From the NCBI RefSeq assembly GCF_043641665.1, contig NC_092184.1, positions 997,001 through 1,061,000 on the forward strand: 64,000 nt of DNA. The letters are read 5' to 3'. Each line of letters begins with the position of its first letter. Positions within the stretch are counted from its first letter, which is position 1. The notes under the pieces are model-generated. The model was given only the letters and a program-made list of their open reading frames with translations. It searched no databases and was not told where the DNA came from. The stretch comes from Enoplosus armatus. Lineage: Eukaryota > Chordata > Actinopteri > Centrarchiformes > Enoplosidae. Both the position numbers and the translations under genes were made by a program. Below, piece after piece: positions 46,758-58,010 of this stretch.

Positions 46758-47290
46758 GCATAAATTAAAGTAAATACTTTAATTAAAGTAATTAAAGTAT
46801 GTACAAAATATAAAAATAAGAAAGAGAAAAAGAAAGGAAAAAATATACACATTTACAATGTTCAAGTGAAAAATAAAAGTAAAAATATATACAACAGCAA
46901 TGAATATGCATGTCTCTATGAACAGTATTGCTGATTACCAAAATATTTGATTTACAGTTTCACAAAAAAGCAGAAAGAAAATAGTAAAGCACATTATTAT
47001 TTTTTGATTGAGATGCCAAATTACAGTTATTTACTTGCATTCCTGAACAGAAACATTTGTTTTAGTGGTTGCAAGAATGCAAGCTGTTATCAGGGCTAAA
47101 GGAGGTCGTACAAAATATTAAGATGTTTGGTTAATATATGTGAATAAGGACTATTTAGTCGTTCCAGTTTGTTATTTGCCTAATAAATAACAATACAAGT
47201 TTTAGTTTGAAACATGTTTTTGACAGATTTCTTACATATTTGTGTTTTTTATGACAGGTGGTCTAATCAATTTGTTAAGCACTGTATATA

Positions 47291-48898
47291 CAGTTAGGCC
47301 CAGAAATATTTGGACAGTGACACAAGTTTTGTTATTTTAGCTGTTTGTGAAAACATATTCAGGATACAGTTATATAATCAATATGGGCTTAAAGTGCAGA
47401 CTCTCAGCTGTAATTTGAGAGTATTCACATCCAAATTGGAGGAAGGGTTTGGGAATTACAGCTCTTTAATATGTAGCCGCCTCTTTTTCAAGGGACCAAA
47501 AGTAATTGGACAATTGACTCAGAAGGCTGCATGGGCTCGTCCCTCATTAACCTGTCATCAATTAAGCAGTTAAAAGGTCTGGAGTTGATTCCAGGTGTGG
47601 CATTTGCATTTGGAAGCTGTTGCTGTGAACCCACGACATGAGGTCAAAGGAGCTCTCAATGGAAGTGAAACAGACCATCCTTAGGCTGAAAAAAAAAGAA
47701 GAAATCCATCAGAGAGATGGCAGAAATGTTAGGAGTGGCCAAATCAACAGTTTGGTACATTCTGAGAAAAAAAGAGCGCACTGGTGAGCTTGAGAACTCA
47801 AAAAGGCCTGGATGTCCACAGAAGACAACGGTGGTGGATGATCGCAGGATCCTTTCCATGGTGAAGAAAAACCCCTTCACAACATCCACCCAAGTGAAGA
47901 ACACTCTCCAGGAAGTAGTGTATCAGTATCTAAGTCTACCATAAAGAGAAGACTTAATGAGAGTAAATACAGAGGGTTCACCACAAGGTGCAAACCATTA
48001 ATCAGCCTCAAAAATAGAAAGGCCAGATTAGACTTTGCCAAAAAATATCTGAAGAAGCCAGCCCAGTTCCGGAACAGCATTCATTGGACAGATGAGACTA
48101 AGATCAACCTGTAAGAATTGGAACAGCTCATGATCCAAAGCACACCACATCTTCTGTAAAACATGGTGGAGGCAGTGTGATGGCGTGGGCATGCATGGCT
48201 TCCAATGGCACTGGGTCACTAGTGTTTATTGATGATGTGACAGAAGACAGAAGCAGCCGGATGAATTCTGAAGTGTATAGGGATATACTTTCTGCTCAGA
48301 TTCAGCCAAATGCAGCAAAGTTGATTGGACGGTGCTTCACAGTACAGATGGACAATGACCCAAAACATACTGCGAAAGCAACCCAGGAGTTTTTTAAGGC
48401 AAAGAAGTGGAATATTCTGCAATGGCCGAGTCAATCACCAGATCTCAACCCGATCGAGCATGCATTTCACTTGCTCAAGACAAAACTTAAGGCAGAAAGA
48501 CCCACAAACAAGCAACGACTGACGACAGCTGCAGTAAAGGCCTGGCAAAGCATCACAAAGGAGGAAACCCAGCGTTTGGTGATGTCCATGGGTTCCAGAC
48601 TTCAGGCAGTCATTGCCTGCAAAGGATTCTCAACAAAGTATTAAAAATGGACATTTTACTTATGGTAATTTTAATTTGTCCAATTACTTTTGAGCCCCTG
48701 AAATGAGGAGACTTTGCATAAAAATGGTTACAATTCCTAAATGTTTCATAGGATATTTTTGTTCAACCCCTTGAATTAAACCTGAAAGTCTGCACTTCAA
48801 TTGCATCTTAGTTGTTTCATTTCAAATCCAATGTGGTGGCTTGCAGAGCCCAAATCATGAAGATTGTGTCACTGTCCAAATATTTCTGGGCCTAACTG
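47291..48898 (+). mobile_element. Tc1-like DNA transposon with perfect terminal inverted repeats, defective transposase
   Basis: The element is 1608 bp and flanked by TA at 47289-47290 and 48899-48900. The 35-bp ends (CAGTTAGGCCCAGAAATATT...) at 47291-47325 and 48864-48898 are perfect inverted copies. An inner AAAAGTAATTGGACAA word recurs about 220 bp in from each end, giving the IR/DR layout of the Sleeping Beauty type. The interior is a Tc1 transposase reading frame on the plus strand, broken in several places. Confidence 0.93.
47638..48644 (+). pseudogene. Tc1-like transposase pseudogene (DD34E)
   Basis: Cut-and-paste transposase with the paired-type DNA-binding region (MAEMLGVAKSTVWYIL) and the DDE domain. 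The catalytic acids are still visible: D in WTDET, D in QMDNDPKH and E in SPDLNPIE, the last two 34 residues apart. The frame starts at the ATG at 47638. It is lost at the nine-A run near 47689-47697, shifts again near 47910 and meets a stop after TKINL (near 48113), where a segment also seems deleted. From 48177 to the stop at 48644 it is open again for 155 codons. It therefore cannot make a full protein, although its DNA ends look intact. Confidence 0.9.
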
Positions 48899-49699
48899 TA
48901 TATATATGTATTGCACATTTAAGAGTAAGTAACAGTGAGGTAGTGTGTGATTGATGATGGGGGTGGATGTATTGATGCTGAAAGTGATAGCAGATGCATC
49001 ATGATGTCTCACATGGCTTAGTGTGTGATTGACTTGCCCGGCGACTTTGAATCAAGGACATTTTTCTCCCAGCCTTGACACGCGAGACGTGTACAGTGAG
49101 AGGCAGACTGTGAGTTCCAGGATGCGCGGGGGTTTCAGGGGAAATCAATATTCAGCCGTCTCTCCGTGGCTCCTCTGCCAGGGTGACGGCCGCCCTGGAA
49201 CTTAAGTAATGCTTGAGCCGACGCGGGCAATTTGTATGCATTAATCAACCGTTGCCCCCCCCAGGCGATGCTCGCAGAGGGAGGCCGCTACCGAGCATGT
49301 GCAGAAGCATGAGCGCAGAGGAAATGGGTGAGAGCAGGTGTGGAAATAGTGAGTGAGAGTGCAGGCAAGGGGGGGGGGGGTAAAGAAAAGTCAAAGAGGA
49401 GGCAGAGGGGAGCATTAAATCCACGCTGATAACGCGTGTCAAGTCAAGTCCATGTATTTACAGGTTATAATAACATATTACAACAGACTCACCTGAGACA
49501 CCCGAGCCCCCATCGACAGTGCTGATTCAACATCTGCTGAAACCGGTCCGTCTCCCGTGGCAACCCTCCCCATCCACCTCAGCAGCCTTAATGAAAAGGC
49601 CAAAGTCAATATAATGCTTTGTGAGGAAGCTGCATAGTCAAGTCCAAGTTCAGTATCCTGGATCAAGGACAGGTCTGCTATCAGGGCGGCTTCATCGCT

Positions 49700-50130
49700 G
49701 CCGCTTCGCTGCCGCCATTACTCCATGGGGTCTCCACGAATGGGTTTGTGTCCCATTCGGACCCCCCTGCGGCATTGCGGCTCTTGACGAGGTGCTATGT
49801 TACACAAAAACATTTAATGAACATGTTGAGACTCCCCCCCCCCCAACCTGCAAAGTTCTCGAAGCTCTTCAGCACCATGGAGTCAAACTAAGACCGGAGA
49901 ATGCAAACTCTTCAGACAAGAAGTCAAGTACGTGGGGTCGGTCACACTGTGTCAGCCGAATGGAGCCCAGGCAGACCCACAAGACCTTGAAGCTGTGCAA
50001 ACCCTGACAAGCAAGACAAGGGGGGGCACGAGGAAACCGACCGGGTTCCCGGGGCTATTACCGCTCATGCGTCCAGGATTTCTTCCCGGATGGCGAAACC
50101 CATCTACGGGCCGCTCAAAACTGGAGAAAT
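49700..50130 (+). pseudogene. Ty3/Gypsy retrotransposon reverse-transcriptase relic
   Basis: Pieces of a Gypsy RT appear in order on the plus strand with frameshifts: GLHEWVCVPFG (49729-49765), then FNEHVE, then LQHHGVKLRPE with CKLFRQEVKYVG in the next frame (49870-49940). ADPQDLEAVQTL and GYYRSCVQDF with MAKPIYGPL follow (about 50056-50115). The YLDD region is replaced by LDEV and a C run. No LTRs or gag are seen. This is an old fragment. Confidence 0.75.
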
Positions 50131-50139
50131 AATGAAATG

Positions 50140-53100
50140 GCTCGCACAGAGGAGCTCTCAGACGAGGCGGTGCGCGCTACATGGGATGGGGGTCAGGCAG
50201 CGGAACTGAAAGATGCGGCCTGGGACTGCAGCACTCAACATTTCCTCCCCCTCATCCTCACCTGGCCACCCCTGTCGGCCACGATGATGCAGTTCGACCT
50301 ACAGTTAACTCAGTAGGTGGGATAAGAACGTTTAAAATAATATTTTAATTGACACTTTGCACCGTGGCAAACGTTTTTATGGTGGCAAACTAATGAGTCA
50401 GTCATGTTTACGTCACGGTAATAAATGCATCATATCTCGCCTCTATTTTTCTCTTTTTCCTACTCAAAGGACCAGTAAATGATCTTATTATATCGAAAAT
50501 GATCTTATTTTGTTTAACAGGTGGTGGTAGTCTGGAATAAGCACCGAGCCTGACAGTTAACGGCAAAAACTGAACTTAAGTTAACGGCGAAAAACATTCA
50601 CTGCAGTCTACATCATCTCGAGCTGAGGTGTTTAAATTCTGATTATAAATGCGGATGTACATTTGAACCACCAAACAATGTATTTTTGAAATCATGAGGT
50701 ATTTAAAGCTGCATTTATCCATTATTATCCATTCAGCAGCCACCGTGTGAGCTTTTGCGCTGGAAATGGCTCTTTTTTTTTTTCACCTAGAAATCAGACA
50801 TGATATTAAATGCAACGTCCCTAATTTTTTTTATAACCTTCCTAACCAAACAGCAATCTTTCCCCCCCAACTCCAGGCATCCGGTTTTGAAATATGTACG
50901 TCTTCATAATTACTATAATACACGCACTCAGGACCTGATCTTCCAATACGTTTCACTGGAATCTGTTGTTGCAATTTGGAGACAATAAAACGAATAGAGG
51001 CCGGACAAATAACCTCCACGACGGATGTAAACGTTCAAGACGCCTGACTGCCTTGACCATGCCGTAAACTCTCCAATATAAAGCCAACATCCAAATAGCG
51101 TCTCCAATAATAAGCAACGGACACCTGATGCTGTGGATGCGGCCGCAAAAGCCGAAAAGCAAAGCTAGGTGGCTAGGTAACCTGCCAGCGTTGTTGGCTA
51201 ACGTTAGCTCAAGCGAGCTAATCGGCCAAATACTCGCCCAGAGTGACAGTCTCCTAATGACAGCGAGCCGGCTTAATTTTTTTCAATTGAATTTCAACAA
51301 ACAAATTGATGCGTGGCAGGCCTGTCAAAAGAGTGGCTTTGAATATATTTTATAAACCGCAACAGATGGGCTCATTTCCCGAGGAACAGCTGCAGTAACC
51401 TGGATGTAAGGTGTTTGCTATTTGCTCAACAAAATGCAATCTCTTTCTCTCGGACGATAAACACATCTTACGTGGTTAGTAGTTAGTTACTTTTTACATG
51501 ACCTAGGGCAGGGGGTATTCAACTAAAGTTCGAAGGGGTCCAGTTAGAGAAAATGTCCTCAAGCAAAGGTCTGGAACATCATAATGTCTAACTTGCGTTG
51601 TGGTTTAGTGTGATATAAATTGAGGTAGCCTAGTAGTTGTATCAACGTCTGCATGTGATCAACAGCTGACTGTCAAATCAAATAAAGAAAGTACAATTCA
51701 AAAACATTTTGACCATATTTATTGTCATTTAACATTGAACTATACAGATATATAATACTGTAGATATGTATAATGTCCTTCTCTCATTAACTAAAAGAAG
51801 GGCTGCATTTCAAAATAAAATAGAGAAAATGAATAAAATAGCTTTTGAAAAATTTTGCATCTTAAAGTAAAGTGCTTAATTTTAGAAAAACAAAATAAAG
51901 TGTAGCAGCAGCTTGAGTTTCCCTTTTTCTTTGTTAACTGTTTCACATCTTGACTTAACAGTCTCTCCCCCTGTATCCTTAACTCGTCTTGTCATCGGTC
52001 ACTCGCCTCTCACCTCTCTCGTCTGTCTGTATTCAGAGTCGCAATGTTTAGCGCCTGGAATGCACAGATGTGATTGGCTGAGTAGCGTCATGTGGGCTGG
52101 CGTAACTCGTATGCAATTGGTCCGTGAGTTTCCTGATCCGGGATTCCTAAACCAGGGCCACAAAGACTAGAAAAGCTGCGCTGATTAAAATAGAAGCGCC
52201 CTGTCAAAATTTAAAATCCCATAATAATTTATTGATTATAGGTCCGGGTCCGTATAGGATGGCGTCTGGGTCCGGACTCGGACCGCGGCCCGCCTGTTAG
52301 TGACCCATGACCTAGGGTGTCCTCCATTCAACATGTTTAATAGCGAACGATAGACCAGATCAATTAACAAGGCCGCTGGCTATTTTGCTAGTTTGCGATC
52401 GCTAACTAATTGTAGTGTTAAGCTTTTGTTTTTAGTCATTACTTGAGCGTTCTTTTACACTGGACAGTATTACATTTGGGGTAATGACACCGATCCAGAT
52501 CAGCTATTAAATGCAACTTTTCCCTCGAGTTGATTTTAATGCTGCATGGGAGAACAGGGTAAGATGAACACTAATAATCTGATAATAAAATGTTCAATGA
52601 TCTGATCTTAATATCTCAGTTTTGTCCCATTTTCTTCTACTTTGTCCTAAAAGTCATCAGAAATGAGCATTTAGTAACAATTTATTTTTTCAGAAACATC
52701 CCTCGCAGCAGGTGTGTGTGTTTTTCTCTGCTGAGGCACCCTTCTCACCTTTGTCATCCCTAACCAGTTTGCATGCCTGACCATAGCTCAATTCAGCATA
52801 ATGTATATTTCCACAGCAACCGGCAGACATGTCACTAATGAACCCATCCCCCCACCCAACACTGTTACTCCTGCAGATGTTTCACATTGAAAGTCCACAA
52901 GGAACAGGACAGCCTATCAGCCGCTTGAAGACTTGTAATGTGAAAAATACTTGCAGGAAATATTAAGTTAGATTGACGTTGGCTTAAAGGTTCTGTATGA
53001 AGTTTTCAGAAAGTCGCTTGTAATGACACCGGTGGCCGTCAAGTAGTCACGGCAGTCAGCAAGTCACGTCACCGGCTGACGTTACGAAGCAAACAACGCC

Positions 53101-54250
53101 AGATCCAGATGGCGGGTGGCAAAGCTACAGTTAGCTGGCTAAACCTAGCGTCACCTTAGCTCAGTTTACAGTTGTCCACCCCTGCCTTGCTTGGCTAAAT
53201 CGTTCTACACTAGGGTTGGGTTGTCAATATGTTAAGATGTTGGGTTAGTTCGCTGAGTCTGTTACTGAGCAGCAGCTTTCAAAAAGGCAAATACAATGAC
53301 AGAAATCGGTTCAGTTAGTATCATGGATCGGTTATCATCATGTAGTAGCCATACTGTTAGCGAGCAAGCTAACGTTAGCCAGCAAGCTGTAACTTAGCAA
53401 GTGCATGGATGTGGCGTTCGTATCGTGAGCTGACAAAGTGGTTTGCAAGTGGCTGACGTTATCCACTCAAGACAGCATTTTCTAATTAGCTATCTAGCAA
53501 TCCCCCCCCCGTTCAGCAAGCAAGCTACGTGAACAATGTGTTGTTTTGTTTTGGTGGGTGCCGCTCTGTTGGCGGTAGCGGACTGAACATGGAGCTGAAG
53601 AGAGCCCCGAGTCCCGTACATAGAAATCAGTAAACAGGCTGTTAGAGGCAACCGAGAAAAGTCGGGGAGGGTGTCATCTTTTAAGTGACGTTACACTCCG
53701 TTCACACATTGCCAATAAAAAGCGATTAATACATGCAAATTGTTGCATATTGTTACATATGGTACCTTGAAAAATGTCAAAAATGGGAAGGAACTGTATT
53801 GACAGTATTTGCGTTGCATTGGTGGAATTAGTGCTGTAGAAATGTACTTTATCCTGAATTTATCGAGGCAACAGGTAAACATGGAAGTGCTTAGTTTGCA
53901 TCAACAATAACTTAAAGGAGAGGCAAATCAGAAAATGGGGAGTCTTATTAAGATATCAAATATGCTCATAAAACAAAGGGAATTAGATGGTTTCAAATAA
54001 GGACCGGGTTCTCTCTGCGGATGAGGTAGATGAAGGCCCCAGCCATTTATTTGAGGTTTCATGGTATGTCCTTGAACTGCACCTGTCACTCACGGGCTGT
54101 TGGGACGTTGTTGAAATGTTGGGGAGGATTATGCTGGCAAGTGTAAGGACAGTCAAAAGCAGGGTGAAGGAGAACCTGTGGAGAAAATCCATGAGAACGT
54201 CGCTTAACGCTCCTTTAAAAAACAGCACTCCGTCTTTTCCTTTTTTTTCC
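50140..54250. other. intergenic DNA, repeat-derived in part, no gene recognised
   Basis: Several stretches rich in GTTAGC/GCTAAC words (51180-51230, 53090-53170, 53340-53480) look like decayed MITEs. The 50-bp repeat shared with 3585-3635 is at 53990-54040. No exon with recognisable homology was found. Confidence 0.5.
53990..54040. repeat. short dispersed repeat, copy 2
   Basis: A diverged same-orientation copy of 3585-3635, starting GTTTCAAATAAGGACCGGG. Confidence 0.6.
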
Positions 54251-54648
54251 TTTAATCGTTGCATTTACAGCAGACATGTTTAAATACGCACTGTCCGTCG
54301 TCGTCACAGTCACAGTTCCATCATCGCCAGCGCAATCAGCAGCAATTTCTCACACTTATCATTAGACCCCAAGATGGAATCGTCCGAAGCAAAAGCAGAA
54401 GTAATAAAAGACAATTCGAAACACAACATATCAATCAGAAAATCTCATGCACATTCTTTACCACCGTGGAAATACAGCGTGACGGGCCTTGGGATCAGCC
54501 TGCACCAACTGACTCCCTTGGTTTTTTTTTTTTAGGTTTTTTTTACTAAGATAAACTGGATTAAAAACAGTAGTAGCATTATTCACAATTATTGAGTAAG
54601 CTTCTTTTGCTGCCATGTTCTCTGCTAGTGTTAAGGAGTATGAAATGC

Positions 54649-54650
<2 letters not shown>

Positions 54651-54682
<32 letters not shown>
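54651..54682. repeat. (GA)n microsatellite
   Basis: Sixteen GA units. Confidence 0.97.
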
Positions 54683-54684
<2 letters not shown>

Positions 54685-54900
54685 GATTCTCATCATTACT
54701 AAGATTAGAACTTTACTAAGATTTAAACCTGTAAACTGCATAAGTACACTGTCGCCCGGGCTTCATAGATAATTGTGCTTTTATATACCTTCAGAGTTGT
54801 TGTTGTTTCATGACTTTATAGGAGGCGCTACAAAACTGAATGCTCGAACACGTTGACAGACAAACCCAGGATTTTATAGCGCTGCATTTGTCTGACGACT

Positions 54901-54931
54901 CAAGGTGTGTTCAGACCGAATTCAGAAGCAG

Positions 54932-54984
<53 letters not shown>

Positions 54985-55767
54985 CTCTCAAACGGGACTG
55001 TTCTGGCTGAACAGATTCCAGCTGTAAGCTAGGAAGCACAGGAGGCCAGGTGGCCCAGAGCCATGTACTTTCTTGCGTGTGCCATCCCACGGGATTTTTA
55101 TGTCTTTGCGTGTTATTGCTGTTGCTTCATAACATGTCGAAAGTCTGGCATCTCGATACATTAAAAGCTAAGTTTAGACTTTGAGATTTGTAGTCGTTTG
55201 AATAGGGACGGAAAGCGCTACAGGGAGCGTAGGGCAGTAATTCAGTGCTATGACGTCCACAAAAGGACCACACAATTATCCATAAAAAACAAAATCCCAC
55301 AAAAAGGAAATAGAAGTGGTCGTACCACACTGGAAAAAGTGGTTGCTCCCAGTTTAGAATGTGTTCAGATGTTTAAAACGAACACACTTTTAGCATCTTC
55401 AGATGACAATCTTAACCTGGCCAGGCAATAAAATTCAAGCGTGTAAAGACACAAATATCCAGCCAGAAGAGATGCACACGAAGTCACATGGTTTTGGCCG
55501 CCTGGCTCGCGATGACCGACACGTTGTTCGTGCTTGTGTTAAAGATTCTTGACTCAAAAGCTTTCCAGAAACTGCAGCTCTTTTTCCGGTGGTTTTGTAC
55601 TTTTTTTACGAATTGGGGTCATAAAGCCTTAAGACGTTTTCAACTCACTGTGAATTTGCTAATTCAAAGACACTGAACGTGTCCCCGGGTGCGTCTTCGC
55701 TTTGACCCCATGTATAGGTGTGCTGCTTCTTACGATTGGCCTCCCGTTCGGTGTGAACACACGCTTG
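54901..55767. mobile_element. probable MITE, ends of the TGTGTTCAGACCGAA type
   Basis: The left end CAAGGTGTGTTCAGACCGAA (54901-54920) and the right end TTCGGTGTGAACACACGCTTG (55747-55767) are imperfect inverted copies 867 bp apart. They resemble the ends of common fish MITEs. A (GT)n run sits just inside the left end. There is no coding capacity that I recognise. Confidence 0.5.
54935..54980. repeat. (GT)n microsatellite
   Basis: Twenty-three GT units. Confidence 0.97.
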
Positions 55768-56561
55768 ACGCTGCCACTGATCAGCCGATGAGTGACATTG
55801 GTAAAAGAGCTGAAGAATGATCTACCTGTAACCCCATCATAGCCTTCGGTCAGCATGTTTGTTTTTTTTTTGTTTTTTTTTTGTTTTTTTTGGTAAAATC
55901 TTCATTTTGATGAACAATAAATCAGGCACCTTTGACAAACAATGAAACTTTTGAGGCATCCACCAGTAACAAAGTGAAAGACATCTTTTAGGGATTCATC
56001 ATGCTGTAGTGCATTTACCCATGAATATAATAAAAAAAAAAGAGAAAATAATTGAATCGTTTTTTTTCTCTGGTAGAAATGGACAATACAATAATTACTG
56101 TTATACAGTACACCTTTAAAAACGTCTTGTGCGCCAAAACACTTAGCACAGTAGTACATTACTAAGACAGTACAGAAATCCAGAAGGATAATGAAGCCTC
56201 TGTGTGGACTTTCAGACACCCATCATGGACTTCATGATGTAAAACGCCTAAATTACTAATCTCTTGGTGCCTCCACTTTCCAATGCATATCGGCCCAACA
56301 GTAGAGGAGGCAGGCACCCTGAGGTGTACAAAACATAACACATAATACGTTACAATACGTGTTCAGAGCTCGTCAATTTTGGTTTTCTTATTTAAAAAAA
56401 CAAAACAAAAAAAAAGAAACGCATGGAAGTTCTCATTCATTATTTTAAATACTGCAAAGCAGGTGAAAGTCAGATGAGAAAAATCAACTTACGCAAAAAA
56501 ATCTGTGCGATGAAAGACAAAACGCTAGAGGCCCCTGAAGACGTGTTGCGAAATGAACATT

Positions 56562-57006
56562 GTGGCCTGTTTCCACCGTAGTAACTTTTTCCGGGAAGCT
56601 TCACAGGAACTCGTGGGAACTTTTCCTGCGTTTCACCCCGAGGAACCAGGATCTGAGTCTCATTCCTGGCCCCAATAAGGGCCCTGCTCCGGAGGTAGTG
56701 CTTTCTAATGACTATCGGGGCGGAATGCGCAGCACTGAGCATCGCTGTTTAGTCCGACACGAGCAGCAGCAGGCCGCTACAGCTTGCTATACAGCATCAT
56801 TCACACATTAAGGAAGCACTGGGTGCCACTGGTGTCACATATCAGGGTGAGGAGGAGGGATTTCTTGTAGTTTCTTGACGATAAAGCCAAAGTTCTGTGT
56901 AGTTTAATTCAATGTAGTTAGTAAGTAAATGACCACCTAGACTTTTTGTTGTTGCATTTGTTACTTCCACTCAAATGACAGGAAATGACAAAGGACATCA
57001 CAACGG

Positions 57007-57038
<32 letters not shown>

Positions 57039-57150
57039 TGTCGCGTGTAATAGGCCTAATTTTTTCCGAGTGGTGGGTACAAAAAAAGCTCCCGAGTTTC
57101 GTTCCAGGGGTTCCTGAGTTCCTGGAACTCTTTGGCTGAAACAGGGCCAG
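56562..57150. mobile_element. MITE with GGCC(C)TGTTTC ends
   Basis: The left end GTGGCCTGTTTCCACC and the right end GGCTGAAACAGGGCCAG are inverted copies about 590 bp apart. Next to both lie inverted GGAACTC/TTCC words (ACAGGAACTCGTGGG and GAGTTCCTGGAACTC). A (GTT)n run lies inside. No transposase. Confidence 0.6.
57006..57038. repeat. (GTT)n microsatellite
   Basis: Eleven GTT units inside the MITE. Confidence 0.97.
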
Positions 57151-57513
57151 CACAGACAATTTTGCTATTCTTAGAGCCTCAACAGTAGTGTGACAAAAAA
57201 AATGTAAAAACTATCCCAACCCTTTTGCCAGAGGAGCATTTATATTGTCTAATTCTGCCACACCCCGCATTCTGTTCGACGATAGCATTTTTTGAAAATT
57301 TGGAGCTGAATTCACGGGAGCGGGGGTTCCTCTGGGTTACATGGACGCGCTTGGTTAAATGTTCGCGGCAATCCGCCCATTTGACATTTCAAAATCACCG
57401 GTGGTGATAATCATCCGGCCTCACGTCAGATTTGGAAACGCTATGCTTTGAATTAAAATGTTTCAATGGGAACTGACTTTTTTAGGCCTTGTGGGGCACG
57501 ATTTTGCACGTGC

Positions 57514-57527
57514 GGGGGGGGGGGGGG
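57514..57527. repeat. poly(G) run of 14
   Basis: Fourteen uninterrupted G residues about 500 bp downstream of the melatonin receptor stop codon. Confidence 0.95.
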
Positions 57528-58010
57528 TTAACTCAATGGATTCCCCTTTCATGGGTTTTTCCTGCAGCGCGCTAAAGCAGCGCTATTTGGGTTTTTTTCC
57601 TATTCACTCGCTGTTAATGGAAACTTATTCTGAGGTGCACTTGCCATCATCTGTGGTGATTTACTGTAAACGAAGCTCAGCAATGGTTCAGGCATAGAAA
57701 TATAAAATCCCGGTGAAAATCAATTTAAGACCATCTCCTCTTTTCAAAAATAATCTGTCTCCTTCAGAGAAAATCATCAGTACAAATTGAAAATTGATGA
57801 GCCTCAGATTTTGTGAATGGCACTCTATAACACGGCGACTGTAGTCAATATGCCTCTTGTTTCGTTTTAATCTCAGAGACGCTCACTATCTGTTGTGTTT
57901 CCAGAGTGTGTGTGTTGCTTTGGCACGGTAGAGATTAAAGTCTGATCAATGGCACTGCACAAGTGAACAGAGGGGGAGGGGGGCGAGATGAGAGAGGAGG
58001 GAAAACAGTG

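Larger units (their letters stand above)
44221..47288. other. intergenic DNA downstream of vezf1
   Basis: Apart from the listed Tc1 relic, microsatellite and repeat fragments, no gene is recognised. C runs occur at 46491-46501 and 46674-46687. Confidence 0.55.
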
